45,879 nucleotides of DNA from an uncultured Collinsella sp. GTDB lineage: Bacteria; Actinomycetota; Coriobacteriia; Coriobacteriales; Coriobacteriaceae. Position numbers and translations under genes: made by a program. Of this stretch, positions 25,262 through 31,441 are shown piece by piece. Numbering within the stretch: position 1 is the first letter of the stretch; every line of letters starts with the position of its first letter. The stretch lies in contig UQHS01000015.1 in the NCBI GenBank assembly GCA_900540845.1, forward strand, positions 1-45,879. Direction: 5' to 3'. The notes beneath the pieces were generated by a model. The model ran no database searches and had not been told where the DNA came from. It worked only from the letters and a program-made list of their open reading frames with translations.

Positions 25262-25294
25262 TGTGTAGCAGCGTTGTAGCAAACCTTGTAGCAA
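25262..25294. promoter_or_regulatory. Left integrase arm-site array
   Basis: Three copies of a TTGTAGCAA-type 9-mer at 25262, 25274 and 25286, spaced exactly 12 bp. Two inverted copies, TTGCTACAA (25606-25614) and TTGCTACAC (25617-25625), lie further in, 11 bp apart. Matching arrays lie at the right end. The rest of 25295-25746 has no gene; several short TAGCG-rich repeats are present at 25530-25600. Confidence 0.75.
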
Positions 25295-25746
25295 ATCTAT
25301 CTTTCAATCGAGACGAAACCCAAACCCTTGCAAGCTGCCATTGCACAGCGCCGGGGTATCCCCCCTATTCCAAAATTGGGGTAACGCCCTTGGGCACCAA
25401 TGTCGGGAGATAATTTTTAGCGCGTTAGAACTTTTCGAACGGGGGTGGTCTTTTCTGCCCCGAATTGCGCAGATATAGTTAGAGTTTTACCGAATTGCCA
25501 TCCGTTAGTGATAGCGCCCCTGTTGCGTCGGCGTAGCGGTGCTATATGGTCGCTGCTGCCGTTGCATAGCTGCGCTATAGCGTTGCTCTAGTGTCGCTGG
25601 GGCGCTTGCTACAAAGTTGCTACACACTTGCGGCTAAATAGTTTGGGAATAGGCAAATGCTTGGCTATGGCGGCTGAATTAGCCCCCTTGGCGATACGCG
25701 CGGGCATGAACACTAGAGCCGCGCCGCAAACGCCTTAGAACGCCGC

Positions 25747-25782
25747 AAAAAGATAGCGCCCACCGAAAGACGGTAGGCGCTA
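25747..25782 (-). terminator. Terminator of the element's reverse-strand operon
   Basis: On the reverse strand TAGCGCCTACCG pairs with CGGTGGGCGCTA (12 bp, one wobble), loop TCTTT, followed by TCTTTTT. It lies 31 nt after the resolvase stop. Confidence 0.92.
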
Positions 25783-25813
25783 GCTATGGGCAAGGCGATT
25801 ATATCAAATGCCG

Positions 25814-26374
25814 CTATCGTTCTATGTTCCGCTTCTTTAGCTCCCTATAGAGCGGCGCACGGCTAACGCCCGTTCTCTCGCAAATCTCTTTAACGGATAG
25901 CCCGCCGTCTTGGTAGAGCCTAACGGCGGTATCCATCTTGCTAGGATCTGTGGCGGGTCTGCCGAATTGTCGCCCGCGTGCTTTCGCTGCCGCTATACCC
26001 TCGGCCTGACGCTCTTTGATTAGCTCGCGCTCGAACTGAGCCATAGCCGCGCACATTGCAAAGAAGAAACGCCCTTGCGGGGTGCTTGTGTCCGTTCCCT
26101 CTTTCAGGGATACAAGGGAAACACCTTCGGCGCTGAATCTTTCGGCAAGGTCAAATAGCTGCTTGCTGCTTCGTGCCAACCGGTCATAGCTGCAAACAAC
26201 GACGGTATCACCCTCGCGAAGCATGCCTAGCATCTTATCGAGTTCGGGGCGGCTCTCCTTTGCCCCGCTTATCTTGTCGCTGAACACCCTATCAACGTTC
26301 GCCGCCGCCAATTGGTCTAGTTGGCGGTCTAGGTTCTGTTCCTTGGTGCTCACGCGCGCATAACCGAATCTCAT
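25814..26374 (-). CDS. Serine recombinase (resolvase/invertase)
   Basis: Small 186-aa site-specific recombinase. The catalytic domain opens with RFGYARVSTKEQ, with nucleophile Ser9; arginines lie in YDRLARSSKQL, and FFFAMCAAMAQFERELIKERQAEG is the long E-helix. The C-terminal HTH reads GLSVKEICERTGVSRAPLYREL. It resembles Tn3 resolvases and DNA invertases. In this element it might resolve dimers or invert DNA; no obvious res or inversion site was recognised. GAGGGC precedes the ATG. It is the last gene of the reverse-strand operon. Confidence 0.95.
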   Translation of the reverse strand: MRFGYARVSTKEQNLDRQLDQLAAANVDRVFSDKISGAKESRPELDKMLGMLREGDTVVVCSYDRLARSSKQLFDLAERFSAEGVSLVSLKEGTDTSTPQGRFFFAMCAAMAQFERELIKERQAEGIAAAKARGRQFGRPATDPSKMDTAVRLYQDGGLSVKEICERTGVSRAPLYRELKKRNIER

Positions 26375-26500
26375 AGCCTGCCCTCTCTCTTTAAGTGTCC
26401 CTAAAAGTATAAGGTATTTCGGGACAACAGTAAAGAGACGTATTTAGAGACGCATTTAGACGTGTGAATTAAGGAAAACACCGCCATGCAAGTACCGTCC

Positions 26501-27229
26501 CTAATCGTGTGCTTTTGGGACAATGCACGCCGCCGCTTCTTCTATGGCTTCTTTTGTGGCGGAAAGTGATTGAATGGCGCTGTCTATGGCGCTAGCCGCT
26601 TGCATGTCCGCCGCCTTGCGTGCCCTCGCAACGTACGCCGCCGCTTTGAGTACGCCAATAAAAGACAGCGCACTAAGCAGGCTATCTATATCCGCATCAC
26701 TCAACCCTGACACCGCCCCAATCAAATAGCACTTTAAATCACATTCGGCGGCATGGCGCTTGAACTGCCAAGGCGTTATGAAGTATTCTCGCGACCATAT
26801 TGCTAGCTGCTTTCCTACCGATTCACCCGTAAATGGGTCTATGGCATCCCAAGCGCAAACAGGGGGATTCTCTAGGGCGCTCATAATACGTGCCCGCCTC
26901 TTTGCGTCGCACTTTAAGGGGTTGGCTAGCACATCGTCACACGTGGCTATTTCAACGCCCGTAGCCGCTGAAAGCTCTTTCGCCGTGTCAATGCCAAGGG
27001 CGCTCAGAAGGGTTATAAACCTAGCGTTTGCGCCATCCTCTTCTATGCGCCCCAAGCGTTTAGGCTTGCATGTTTCAAGGTCGTTGGGGCAACATCTGCG
27101 CAAATCGTCAAACGCCTGATCAACAAGCGCCGTTTCCTCTCTTAGGAACGTTTCGCACGTGCTGAAAGCATCTAGCAGCGCTTCGCGCTCTTCGTTCGTT
27201 ACGTTTATGGTTGTCGGTTCGTAGTGCAT
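26501..27229 (-). CDS. Uncharacterised element protein, 242 aa
   Basis: I do not recognise this protein. It is mostly helical, cysteine-rich for its size (CETF, RRCCPND, TCKPK, TCDD, AECDLKCYL) and ends in an Ala-rich amphipathic segment (SATKEAIEEAAACIVP). SALGIDTAKELSAATGVEIATCDDVL near residues 76-100 could be an HhH- or HTH-like helical pair. GGGAG precedes the ATG, and the gene begins 15 nt after the Lin1244-type protein, so the two probably act together in replication or regulation of the element. A membrane segment is not evident. Confidence 0.8.
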   Translation of the reverse strand: MHYEPTTINVTNEEREALLDAFSTCETFLREETALVDQAFDDLRRCCPNDLETCKPKRLGRIEEDGANARFITLLSALGIDTAKELSAATGVEIATCDDVLANPLKCDAKRRARIMSALENPPVCAWDAIDPFTGESVGKQLAIWSREYFITPWQFKRHAAECDLKCYLIGAVSGLSDADIDSLLSALSFIGVLKAAAYVARARKAADMQAASAIDSAIQSLSATKEAIEEAAACIVPKAHD

Positions 27230-27244
27230 CGTATGCTCCCGATT

Positions 27245-27685
27245 CTAAAACTTAATAGCGCGGCGGTTTTGCGCCGCCTGCGTTCCGCCCTTGCCGCCGT
27301 TGTAGCGCCTTTGCCCGTAGGCTAGCGCGGCATCCTCAACAGCGGCTATACAACGCCGCCCGCTTTCGTCTGTCCTAATCAAGTCAAGGTCTAACAGCAG
27401 CCCTAAGAACGTTTCAAATGATTCAGCGTCGGCAAAGCCAAGACCGAACATATAGCGCTTGTAGCCCTGTTCGTCTCTGTGCGGTACTGAATGGCTCGCG
27501 TCTGCTAAAAGTAGTTCGAATAGCCGCCAATATCGCCCGTAACCCTCAAAGCCCGCAACGTCGATTAGCTGATTGACGCAAGGGTTAGCGGCGTTGGCTG
27601 CTTCGTGCTTAGCCCAAGGGATAGGGCAACGGGATAGCGCCCTTGCTGCGCTATCGTTGCCCCTTGCGTTGTGGTTGGTGCCCAT
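27245..27685 (-). CDS. Lin1244/Lin1753-like (DUF4373) replication-associated protein
   Basis: A 146-aa protein matching in style the N-terminal domain of Lin1244/Lin1753 phage proteins: PIPWAKHEAANAANPCVNQLI, GFEGYGRYWRLFELLL, FGLGFADAESFETFLGLLLDLDLI. Such domains occur at the front of phage replication-initiation proteins, usually followed by a DnaD-like or ATPase-binding part that is missing here; the C-terminus is a short basic tail (RRYNGGKGGTQAAQNRRAIKF). I start at ATG 27685, just after the HTH gene; the ribosome site is weak. A role in starting replication of the excised element is inferred from the family and from the nearby DnaA-like boxes. Confidence 0.6.
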   Translation of the reverse strand: MGTNHNARGNDSAARALSRCPIPWAKHEAANAANPCVNQLIDVAGFEGYGRYWRLFELLLADASHSVPHRDEQGYKRYMFGLGFADAESFETFLGLLLDLDLIRTDESGRRCIAAVEDAALAYGQRRYNGGKGGTQAAQNRRAIKF

Positions 27686-27699
27686 AGCTAGCCCGCCAA

Positions 27700-27906
27700 C
27701 TACAGGCCAAAATAAGCGCACACTTGGTCACGGTTAAGGCGAATCATGTTTCCGCGCACTTTGACCGCCGTTAATTGCCCGTCCTTTATGAGGTTGTAAA
27801 TAGTGCCTTTGGAAACCTGTAAACAGTCGGCTACCTGCTTAACGGTTACAAGCTCTTGCAAGCTTCTAAGGCTGCAAACGGTATCGCTGTTCGTCGTGCT
27901 GCTCAT
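27700..27906 (-). CDS. Excisionase-like HTH protein
   Basis: A 68-aa DNA-binding protein of the HTH_17/excisionase type: LVTVKQVADCLQVSKGTIYNLIKDGQLTAVKVRGNMIRLNRDQV contains the helix-turn-helix followed by a small wing. Such proteins steer integrases toward excision. ATG 27906 follows GGGGGT by 6 nt. Its first 17 residues (MSSTTNSDTVCSLRSLQ) resemble the first residues of the chimeric integrase just upstream (MSNATNSATACALMDMQ), so the two genes share a 5' end by descent. Confidence 0.85.
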   Translation of the reverse strand: MSSTTNSDTVCSLRSLQELVTVKQVADCLQVSKGTIYNLIKDGQLTAVKVRGNMIRLNRDQVCAYFGL

Positions 27907-27925
27907 CACTGTAACCCCCTTATCG

Positions 27926-28543
27926 CTAGTTCAAGGTCATAGCCGCGTTGGCGTGCCCGAGGTTGCTAGCGGCTGTTTTCACGTCTCCGCCGCTCGCTAG
28001 GAACATCGTTGCCCACGTATGGCGCAGGTCGTGGAACGAAGCCAAGCGACCGGCTGTGCCCCGAACGCCTAGGAGCTTCGCCAAAGAAGCCCAGTCCTTC
28101 GTGAGTCTGTCGGGGTGGTAGAAGCCCACAGCGTCCCCGAGCATGAACGAATCCGGCCTGAGCGTCGCGGAGTCCGCCGCGAACGCTTCCCGCTGGGCGC
28201 TGCGCCAACGGCTGAGAACGTCAATCAGGGTCGCGGGCAAAGCAACGTCCCTTCCCCTGTCGGTCTTTGGCTGCTTGATATAGGCTCCGCCCTTGCCAAG
28301 CCCCACGGCTCGCCTTACCCAAATAACGCGGTTGTCCGTATCGAGATCGCGCCATTGAAGCCCGCAAATCTCGCCACGGCGCATGCCCGTGTAGAGCGCG
28401 ATATACGCCGCGACCAGAACCGGGGAAAGCTCCAAAGCGTCCATCTTGGTAAGAAGCGCCGTCCTAGCGCCCACGTCTAGCGAATTGATGCCCTGCATAT
28501 CCATTAAGGCGCAAGCGGTAGCGCTGTTGGTTGCATTGCTCAT
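27926..28543 (-). CDS. Chimeric truncated integrase without the catalytic tyrosine
   Basis: A 205-aa product. After 17 leader residues that resemble the excisionase gene's start, it runs identical to the integrase (29811-31007) from GINSLDVGARTALL to NAAMTLN and then stops. It keeps the catalytic Arg region (TGMRRGEICGL) and HDLRHTW, but ends two residues before the nucleophile Tyr and lacks the N-terminal arm- and core-binding domains. The underlying DNA is a perfect 560-bp copy. TAGGAGAT lies 6 nt before the ATG, so it is likely translated. It could be inert, or bind integrase or DNA as an inhibitor or partner; either is inference. Confidence 0.85.
   Translation of the reverse strand: MSNATNSATACALMDMQGINSLDVGARTALLTKMDALELSPVLVAAYIALYTGMRRGEICGLQWRDLDTDNRVIWVRRAVGLGKGGAYIKQPKTDRGRDVALPATLIDVLSRWRSAQREAFAADSATLRPDSFMLGDAVGFYHPDRLTKDWASLAKLLGVRGTAGRLASFHDLRHTWATMFLASGGDVKTAASNLGHANAAMTLN
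27935..28494. repeat. Copy A of a 560-bp perfect direct repeat
   Basis: Identical base for base to 29895-30454 (offset 1960), same orientation, by line-by-line comparison. It covers the catalytic domain of the integrase up to the codon for Asn before Ile-Tyr. Confidence 0.93.
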
Positions 28544-28773
28544 TGCTGTATCTCCTATGAATCGTTGCGAACAAAAAGGCAATCGCGAATTGCTTACGGC
28601 CATATAAACACAAAGCGATTGAATGCAACGTGTCGGCGAAACGGTGTGAAACACGCTCCGAAACGCCGTTGATTAGGAGATGCGCAACGCTCAAAAACGT
28701 CTATCGTGACGTGATGCCGTGCGCCATATTTTTCTGTCGGCTGAATGTAGAACTGGGCTTATACAGAAACAAA

Positions 28774-28835
28774 AACCACTCTAAAAACCAGTGGTTTCGA
28801 TTTGGGTTAAACCAACTCTAAAACCAATGGTTATC
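28774..28835. repeat. Pair of imperfect direct repeats with inner dyads
   Basis: AACCACTCTAAAAACCAGTG with GTTTC (28774-28798) and AACCAACTCTAAAACCAATG with GTTATC (28810-28835) are copies 36 bp apart, each able to pair AACCA with TGGTT. AT-rich and gene-free (28544-29138 has no confident gene): candidate repressor operators or replication iterons. Confidence 0.65.
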
Positions 28836-28916
28836 AGGTATTTTAGCGAAAAAACGGCCTTAAAATTGCTGTCGTGCTTCACATAACAAGCACATTTAGA
28901 GTAGCGAATACGCTAG

Positions 28917-28947
28917 TTTTCAACAGGTTATCAACATGTTTTCCACA
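28917..28947 (+). other. Three DnaA-box-like 9-mers at exact 11-bp spacing (candidate origin)
   Basis: TTTTCAACA (28917), TTATCAACA (28928) and TTTTCCACA (28939) are in one orientation, each one or two bases from the TTATCCACA consensus. The 11-bp period puts them on one face of the helix. They lie in AT-rich, gene-free DNA next to other repeats in an element with a replication-like protein, which suggests a replication origin of the excised form. Confidence 0.6.
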
Positions 28948-28998
28948 GAAAAAGGAATGCGCGGCTGCTTCTATTCTCTTCTTGAAAGTCCCAAGCAC

Positions 28999-29040
28999 GC
29001 CCGCCGCGCCTGTGCTTGTGCGGGCACAAGCACGGCGGGC
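28999..29040. terminator. Large hairpin downstream of the XRE gene
   Basis: GCCCGCC ... GTGCTTGTG-CGGG-CACAAGCAC-GGCGGGC: two stacked perfect stems (9 and 7 bp) separated by a 6-nt bulge on one side. It lies after the XRE repressor stop on the reverse strand; a T-rich stretch is found only on the forward side (TCTCTTCTTATC). It may be a terminator or part of the replication region. Confidence 0.6.
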
Positions 29041-29138
29041 TGCTGTAAGTCTCTTCTTATCTCTTCTTTTCTGTACGGCGGTTGTTTTGGGTCGCTGTTA
29101 TAGGGGAATAGAAACCCTGTACCGCCGCTATAGCGACC

Positions 29139-29504
29139 CTATAGGGCGGCTTCTTTTGGCGGCATATAGATAATGTTTGGGTGCTTCTTTGATGCCATCG
29201 CGGATGATTGCGCGGTCATGGCAATGGTCTTTTTCCATTGGGGATTACAAGCCCTATAGTGCTCGATAATCTTTGATTCATCGGGGCTAAGGCTCTGCCC
29301 TGTGGCGGATGTTCCCGAAACGCCAAGCAGATAATCCGCTGTGCTGCCGTAGAGCTTGCACATGCCAATAAGGCAAGCCGCATTAGGAGACGTGTTGCCG
29401 CGCTCATAAGAACGCAGCGTTGCAACGGAGATATTGAGACGCGCCGCCGCTTCGCTGATCGTTAGCCCGCATCGCTCGCGCTCTTGCCTGTAGTTCCTTA
29501 TCAT
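29139..29504 (-). CDS. XRE/cI-like repressor
   Basis: A 121-aa regulator with an N-terminal helix-turn-helix (residues 1-60): MIRNYRQERERCGLTISEAAARLNISVATLRSYERGNTSPNA. The C-terminus (PDESKIIEHYRACNPQWKKTIAMTAQS) is short and lacks the LexA-type protease seen in SOS-induced repressors. Likely keeps the element quiescent or controls the leftward operon. It is followed downstream by the repeat-rich gap 28544-29138, where its operators could lie. Confidence 0.9.
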   Translation of the reverse strand: MIRNYRQERERCGLTISEAAARLNISVATLRSYERGNTSPNAACLIGMCKLYGSTADYLLGVSGTSATGQSLSPDESKIIEHYRACNPQWKKTIAMTAQSSAMASKKHPNIIYMPPKEAAL

Positions 29505-29525
29505 GGTCTACCCTTATTCCCGCTG

Positions 29526-29768
29526 CTAGGCTTGCACCTTTTCATGGTGAATCGTTTGTACCGCCGCATCCGTCACGCCTGAAAGCATCGATAGCACGGC
29601 ATCGGTGTTTTTATTTCCCAAGCATTCATTCGCCCCCATAGAAAGCATCGAAAGCGCACATGACACGCCGCGCAACATTGCCAATGCATCTCCCATATCA
29701 CCGTTGATTGAGAATAGCGGCATATAGCCCAATGCCGAATCTACGCTTAATGGTGTCTGTTCGTTCAT
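29526..29768 (-). CDS. Uncharacterised small element protein, 80 aa
   Basis: Not recognised. MNEQTPLSVDSALGYMPLF begins the chain, and the middle is a methionine- and serine-rich amphipathic helix (MGDALAMLRGVSCALSMLSM). ATG 29768 follows AGAGGAA at good distance. It sits between the integrase and the XRE repressor, with 42 and 21 nt gaps, so it is part of their transcript and may assist control of integration. Confidence 0.7.
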   Translation of the reverse strand: MNEQTPLSVDSALGYMPLFSINGDMGDALAMLRGVSCALSMLSMGANECLGNKNTDAVLSMLSGVTDAAVQTIHHEKVQA

Positions 29769-29810
29769 TTCGGTATTCCTCTCTTTGGTTGACCTTGCCA
29801 AAACGGCGGG

Positions 29811-31007
29811 TTATTCCACCTGCCGCATTGAGCGCTCTACTATTTCGGCTGCACGCCTTTTTGCGTCTGGGTCTGTGCTTGCGTATATGTTTAGGGTCAT
29901 AGCCGCGTTGGCGTGCCCGAGGTTGCTAGCGGCTGTTTTCACGTCTCCGCCGCTCGCTAGGAACATCGTTGCCCACGTATGGCGCAGGTCGTGGAACGAA
30001 GCCAAGCGACCGGCTGTGCCCCGAACGCCTAGGAGCTTCGCCAAAGAAGCCCAGTCCTTCGTGAGTCTGTCGGGGTGGTAGAAGCCCACAGCGTCCCCGA
30101 GCATGAACGAATCCGGCCTGAGCGTCGCGGAGTCCGCCGCGAACGCTTCCCGCTGGGCGCTGCGCCAACGGCTGAGAACGTCAATCAGGGTCGCGGGCAA
30201 AGCAACGTCCCTTCCCCTGTCGGTCTTTGGCTGCTTGATATAGGCTCCGCCCTTGCCAAGCCCCACGGCTCGCCTTACCCAAATAACGCGGTTGTCCGTA
30301 TCGAGATCGCGCCATTGAAGCCCGCAAATCTCGCCACGGCGCATGCCCGTGTAGAGCGCGATATACGCCGCGACCAGAACCGGGGAAAGCTCCAAAGCGT
30401 CCATCTTGGTAAGAAGCGCCGTCCTAGCGCCCACGTCTAGCGAATTGATGCCCTCTTTCTTGTTAACGCGCTTGGGCGGCTTCACAAGGGTTAGCGGGTT
30501 CCTGTCAATCGCGCCAACAGCCATAGCATCATTTAGAACCTGCTTTAGAAGCCGATATGCCTTGCAAATCATTGACGAAGATAGCCCGTCGTTAACCAAG
30601 TCGGCTATCCACTTTTCGCCGTCTTTGGGCTGTAAGTCTTTAAGCGCGGTATCTGCGAACGCGCTTTCAATATGCTTTAGCGAAGTCCTGTAACTGCTAA
30701 TCGTAGAAGCTTCTATAGCCTTGGTGGCTTCCTTAGTGTCAATGAATCGCGCGACGTATTCAGGGATAGGCGTTTCAGATATGGCAAGGTTGCCGCCGCC
30801 GTGCTTGACGCTTTCGGCGTGCTCGCGCTCCATTTCGTTTCTGAACGCGGTTAGCTCCGCTTTGGCGGCGCGTATGCCCGTCGCTTGCAGTGTCCGCGTG
30901 ACGTAGCGCCGCTTGTGGTTCGCGTCTCGATAGGAAAGCCGCCCGCGAAACTTGCCGCACTTCTTATCCTCAATTAGTTCTTGGCCTGTGTAGTAAAGCG
31001 TGCCCAT
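29811..31007 (-). CDS. int: Tyrosine recombinase integrase
   Basis: A 398-aa phage-type integrase. N-terminal arm-binding domain (residues 1-60, FRGRLSYRDANHKRRYVTRTL), SAM-like core-binding domain (75-175, YVARFIDTKEATKAIEASTI), catalytic domain (185-398) with Arg in TGMRRGEICGL, HDLRHTW, GHANAAMT and nucleophile Tyr375 in NIYAST. It lies 209 bp from attR, next to arm-site arrays, and surely mediates the tRNA-site insertion. ATG 31007 is preferred to TTG 31022. The 560-bp block 29895-30454 is also present at 27935-28494. Confidence 0.97.
   Translation of the reverse strand: MGTLYYTGQELIEDKKCGKFRGRLSYRDANHKRRYVTRTLQATGIRAAKAELTAFRNEMEREHAESVKHGGGNLAISETPIPEYVARFIDTKEATKAIEASTISSYRTSLKHIESAFADTALKDLQPKDGEKWIADLVNDGLSSSMICKAYRLLKQVLNDAMAVGAIDRNPLTLVKPPKRVNKKEGINSLDVGARTALLTKMDALELSPVLVAAYIALYTGMRRGEICGLQWRDLDTDNRVIWVRRAVGLGKGGAYIKQPKTDRGRDVALPATLIDVLSRWRSAQREAFAADSATLRPDSFMLGDAVGFYHPDRLTKDWASLAKLLGVRGTAGRLASFHDLRHTWATMFLASGGDVKTAASNLGHANAAMTLNIYASTDPDAKRRAAEIVERSMRQVE
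29895..30454. repeat. Copy B of the 560-bp direct repeat (inside int)
   Basis: Parent copy by position, as it forms the uninterrupted catalytic domain of the full-length integrase. Divergence from copy A is immediate on both sides. Confidence 0.93.
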
Positions 31008-31043
31008 AGCTGTACCCTTCAAGCAATCTTCACGAATCTATAT

Positions 31044-31197
31044 TTGTAGCAACGTTGTAGCAGGCTTATAGCAAAACGGCATTTCGCGCATTGCCAAAGC
31101 TTTACTACACGCCACAGCACTATATAAACAGAGTGAACAAAATACCTGCTCAAACACTATGGTATCACATGGACAAAACGGTATAGCATTGTAGCAA
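31044..31197. promoter_or_regulatory. Right integrase arm-site array
   Basis: TTGTAGCAA (31044), TTGTAGCAG (31055) and TTATAGCAA (31066) are spaced exactly 11 bp; GTATAGCAT (31181) and TTGTAGCAA (31189) lie close to attR. They match the left array and fit the arm-binding domain of the integrase. The int promoter must lie here too. Confidence 0.75.
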
Positions 31198-31216
31198 CAA
31201 AAGAGTAAAAAGGACT

Positions 31217-31268
31217 CTCATAACCCGGAGGTCGTTGGTTCAAATCCAGCCCCCGCGACCAAGAACTT
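31217..31268 (+). repeat. attR: right copy of the 52-bp direct repeat
   Basis: Identical to 25158-25209. It holds only the 3' half of the tRNA gene, so it is not a functional tRNA; the 5' half is at attL. Confidence 0.95.
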
Positions 31269-31270
31269 GC

Positions 31271-31303
31271 AGCTCGGGAGCCGAAAGGCTCCCGAGCTTT
31301 TTT
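31271..31303 (+). terminator. Displaced original terminator of tRNA-fMet
   Basis: AGCTCGGGAGCC and GGCTCCCGAGCT form a perfect 12-bp stem closed by a GAAA tetraloop, then TTTTTT. Before insertion it stood directly after the tRNA gene. Confidence 0.93.
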
Positions 31304-31441
31304 GTATGGGTGCTGCGTGGGTACTTTTTGGGTACTGCGGACAAGGAGCCCGTCTCAGGTGATGCGTCCTGCAAGCTGGTCGAGCACATCGCGGGTAGCC
31401 CATTGGGTGGAGTGCGCCTGACGACGGAATTGTTTACGCAG

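Larger units (their letters stand above)
25158..31268. mobile_element. 6.06-kb integrative element in tRNA-fMet
   Basis: Bounded by 52-bp direct repeats, with an integrase gene beside the right end, arm-type sites at both ends, an XRE repressor, an excisionase-like HTH, a replication-like protein and a serine resolvase, all on the reverse strand. No capsid, packaging, tail or conjugation genes are seen, so it is either a phage satellite, an integrative plasmid-like element, or a decayed phage. Base composition and codon use look poorer in GC than the flanks, except for the duplicated integrase block. Confidence 0.93.

Noticed and set aside
25530..25625. CRISPR-like array of TAGCG/GCTATA repeats
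   Set aside because: Units are short, irregular and without constant spacers; two of them are inverted integrase arm sites.
28874..29173. Possible 99-aa forward gene across the DnaA-like boxes
   Set aside because: No ribosome site; it covers the boxes and a large hairpin and enters the XRE gene antisense.
30075..30440. 121-aa forward frames repeated at 28115 and 30075
   Set aside because: The identity only reflects the 560-bp duplication; both are antisense to integrase.
31217..31260. A second tRNA-fMet gene at the right end of the element
   Set aside because: Only the 3' half is present; the 5' acceptor and D arm are missing, so it is attR.
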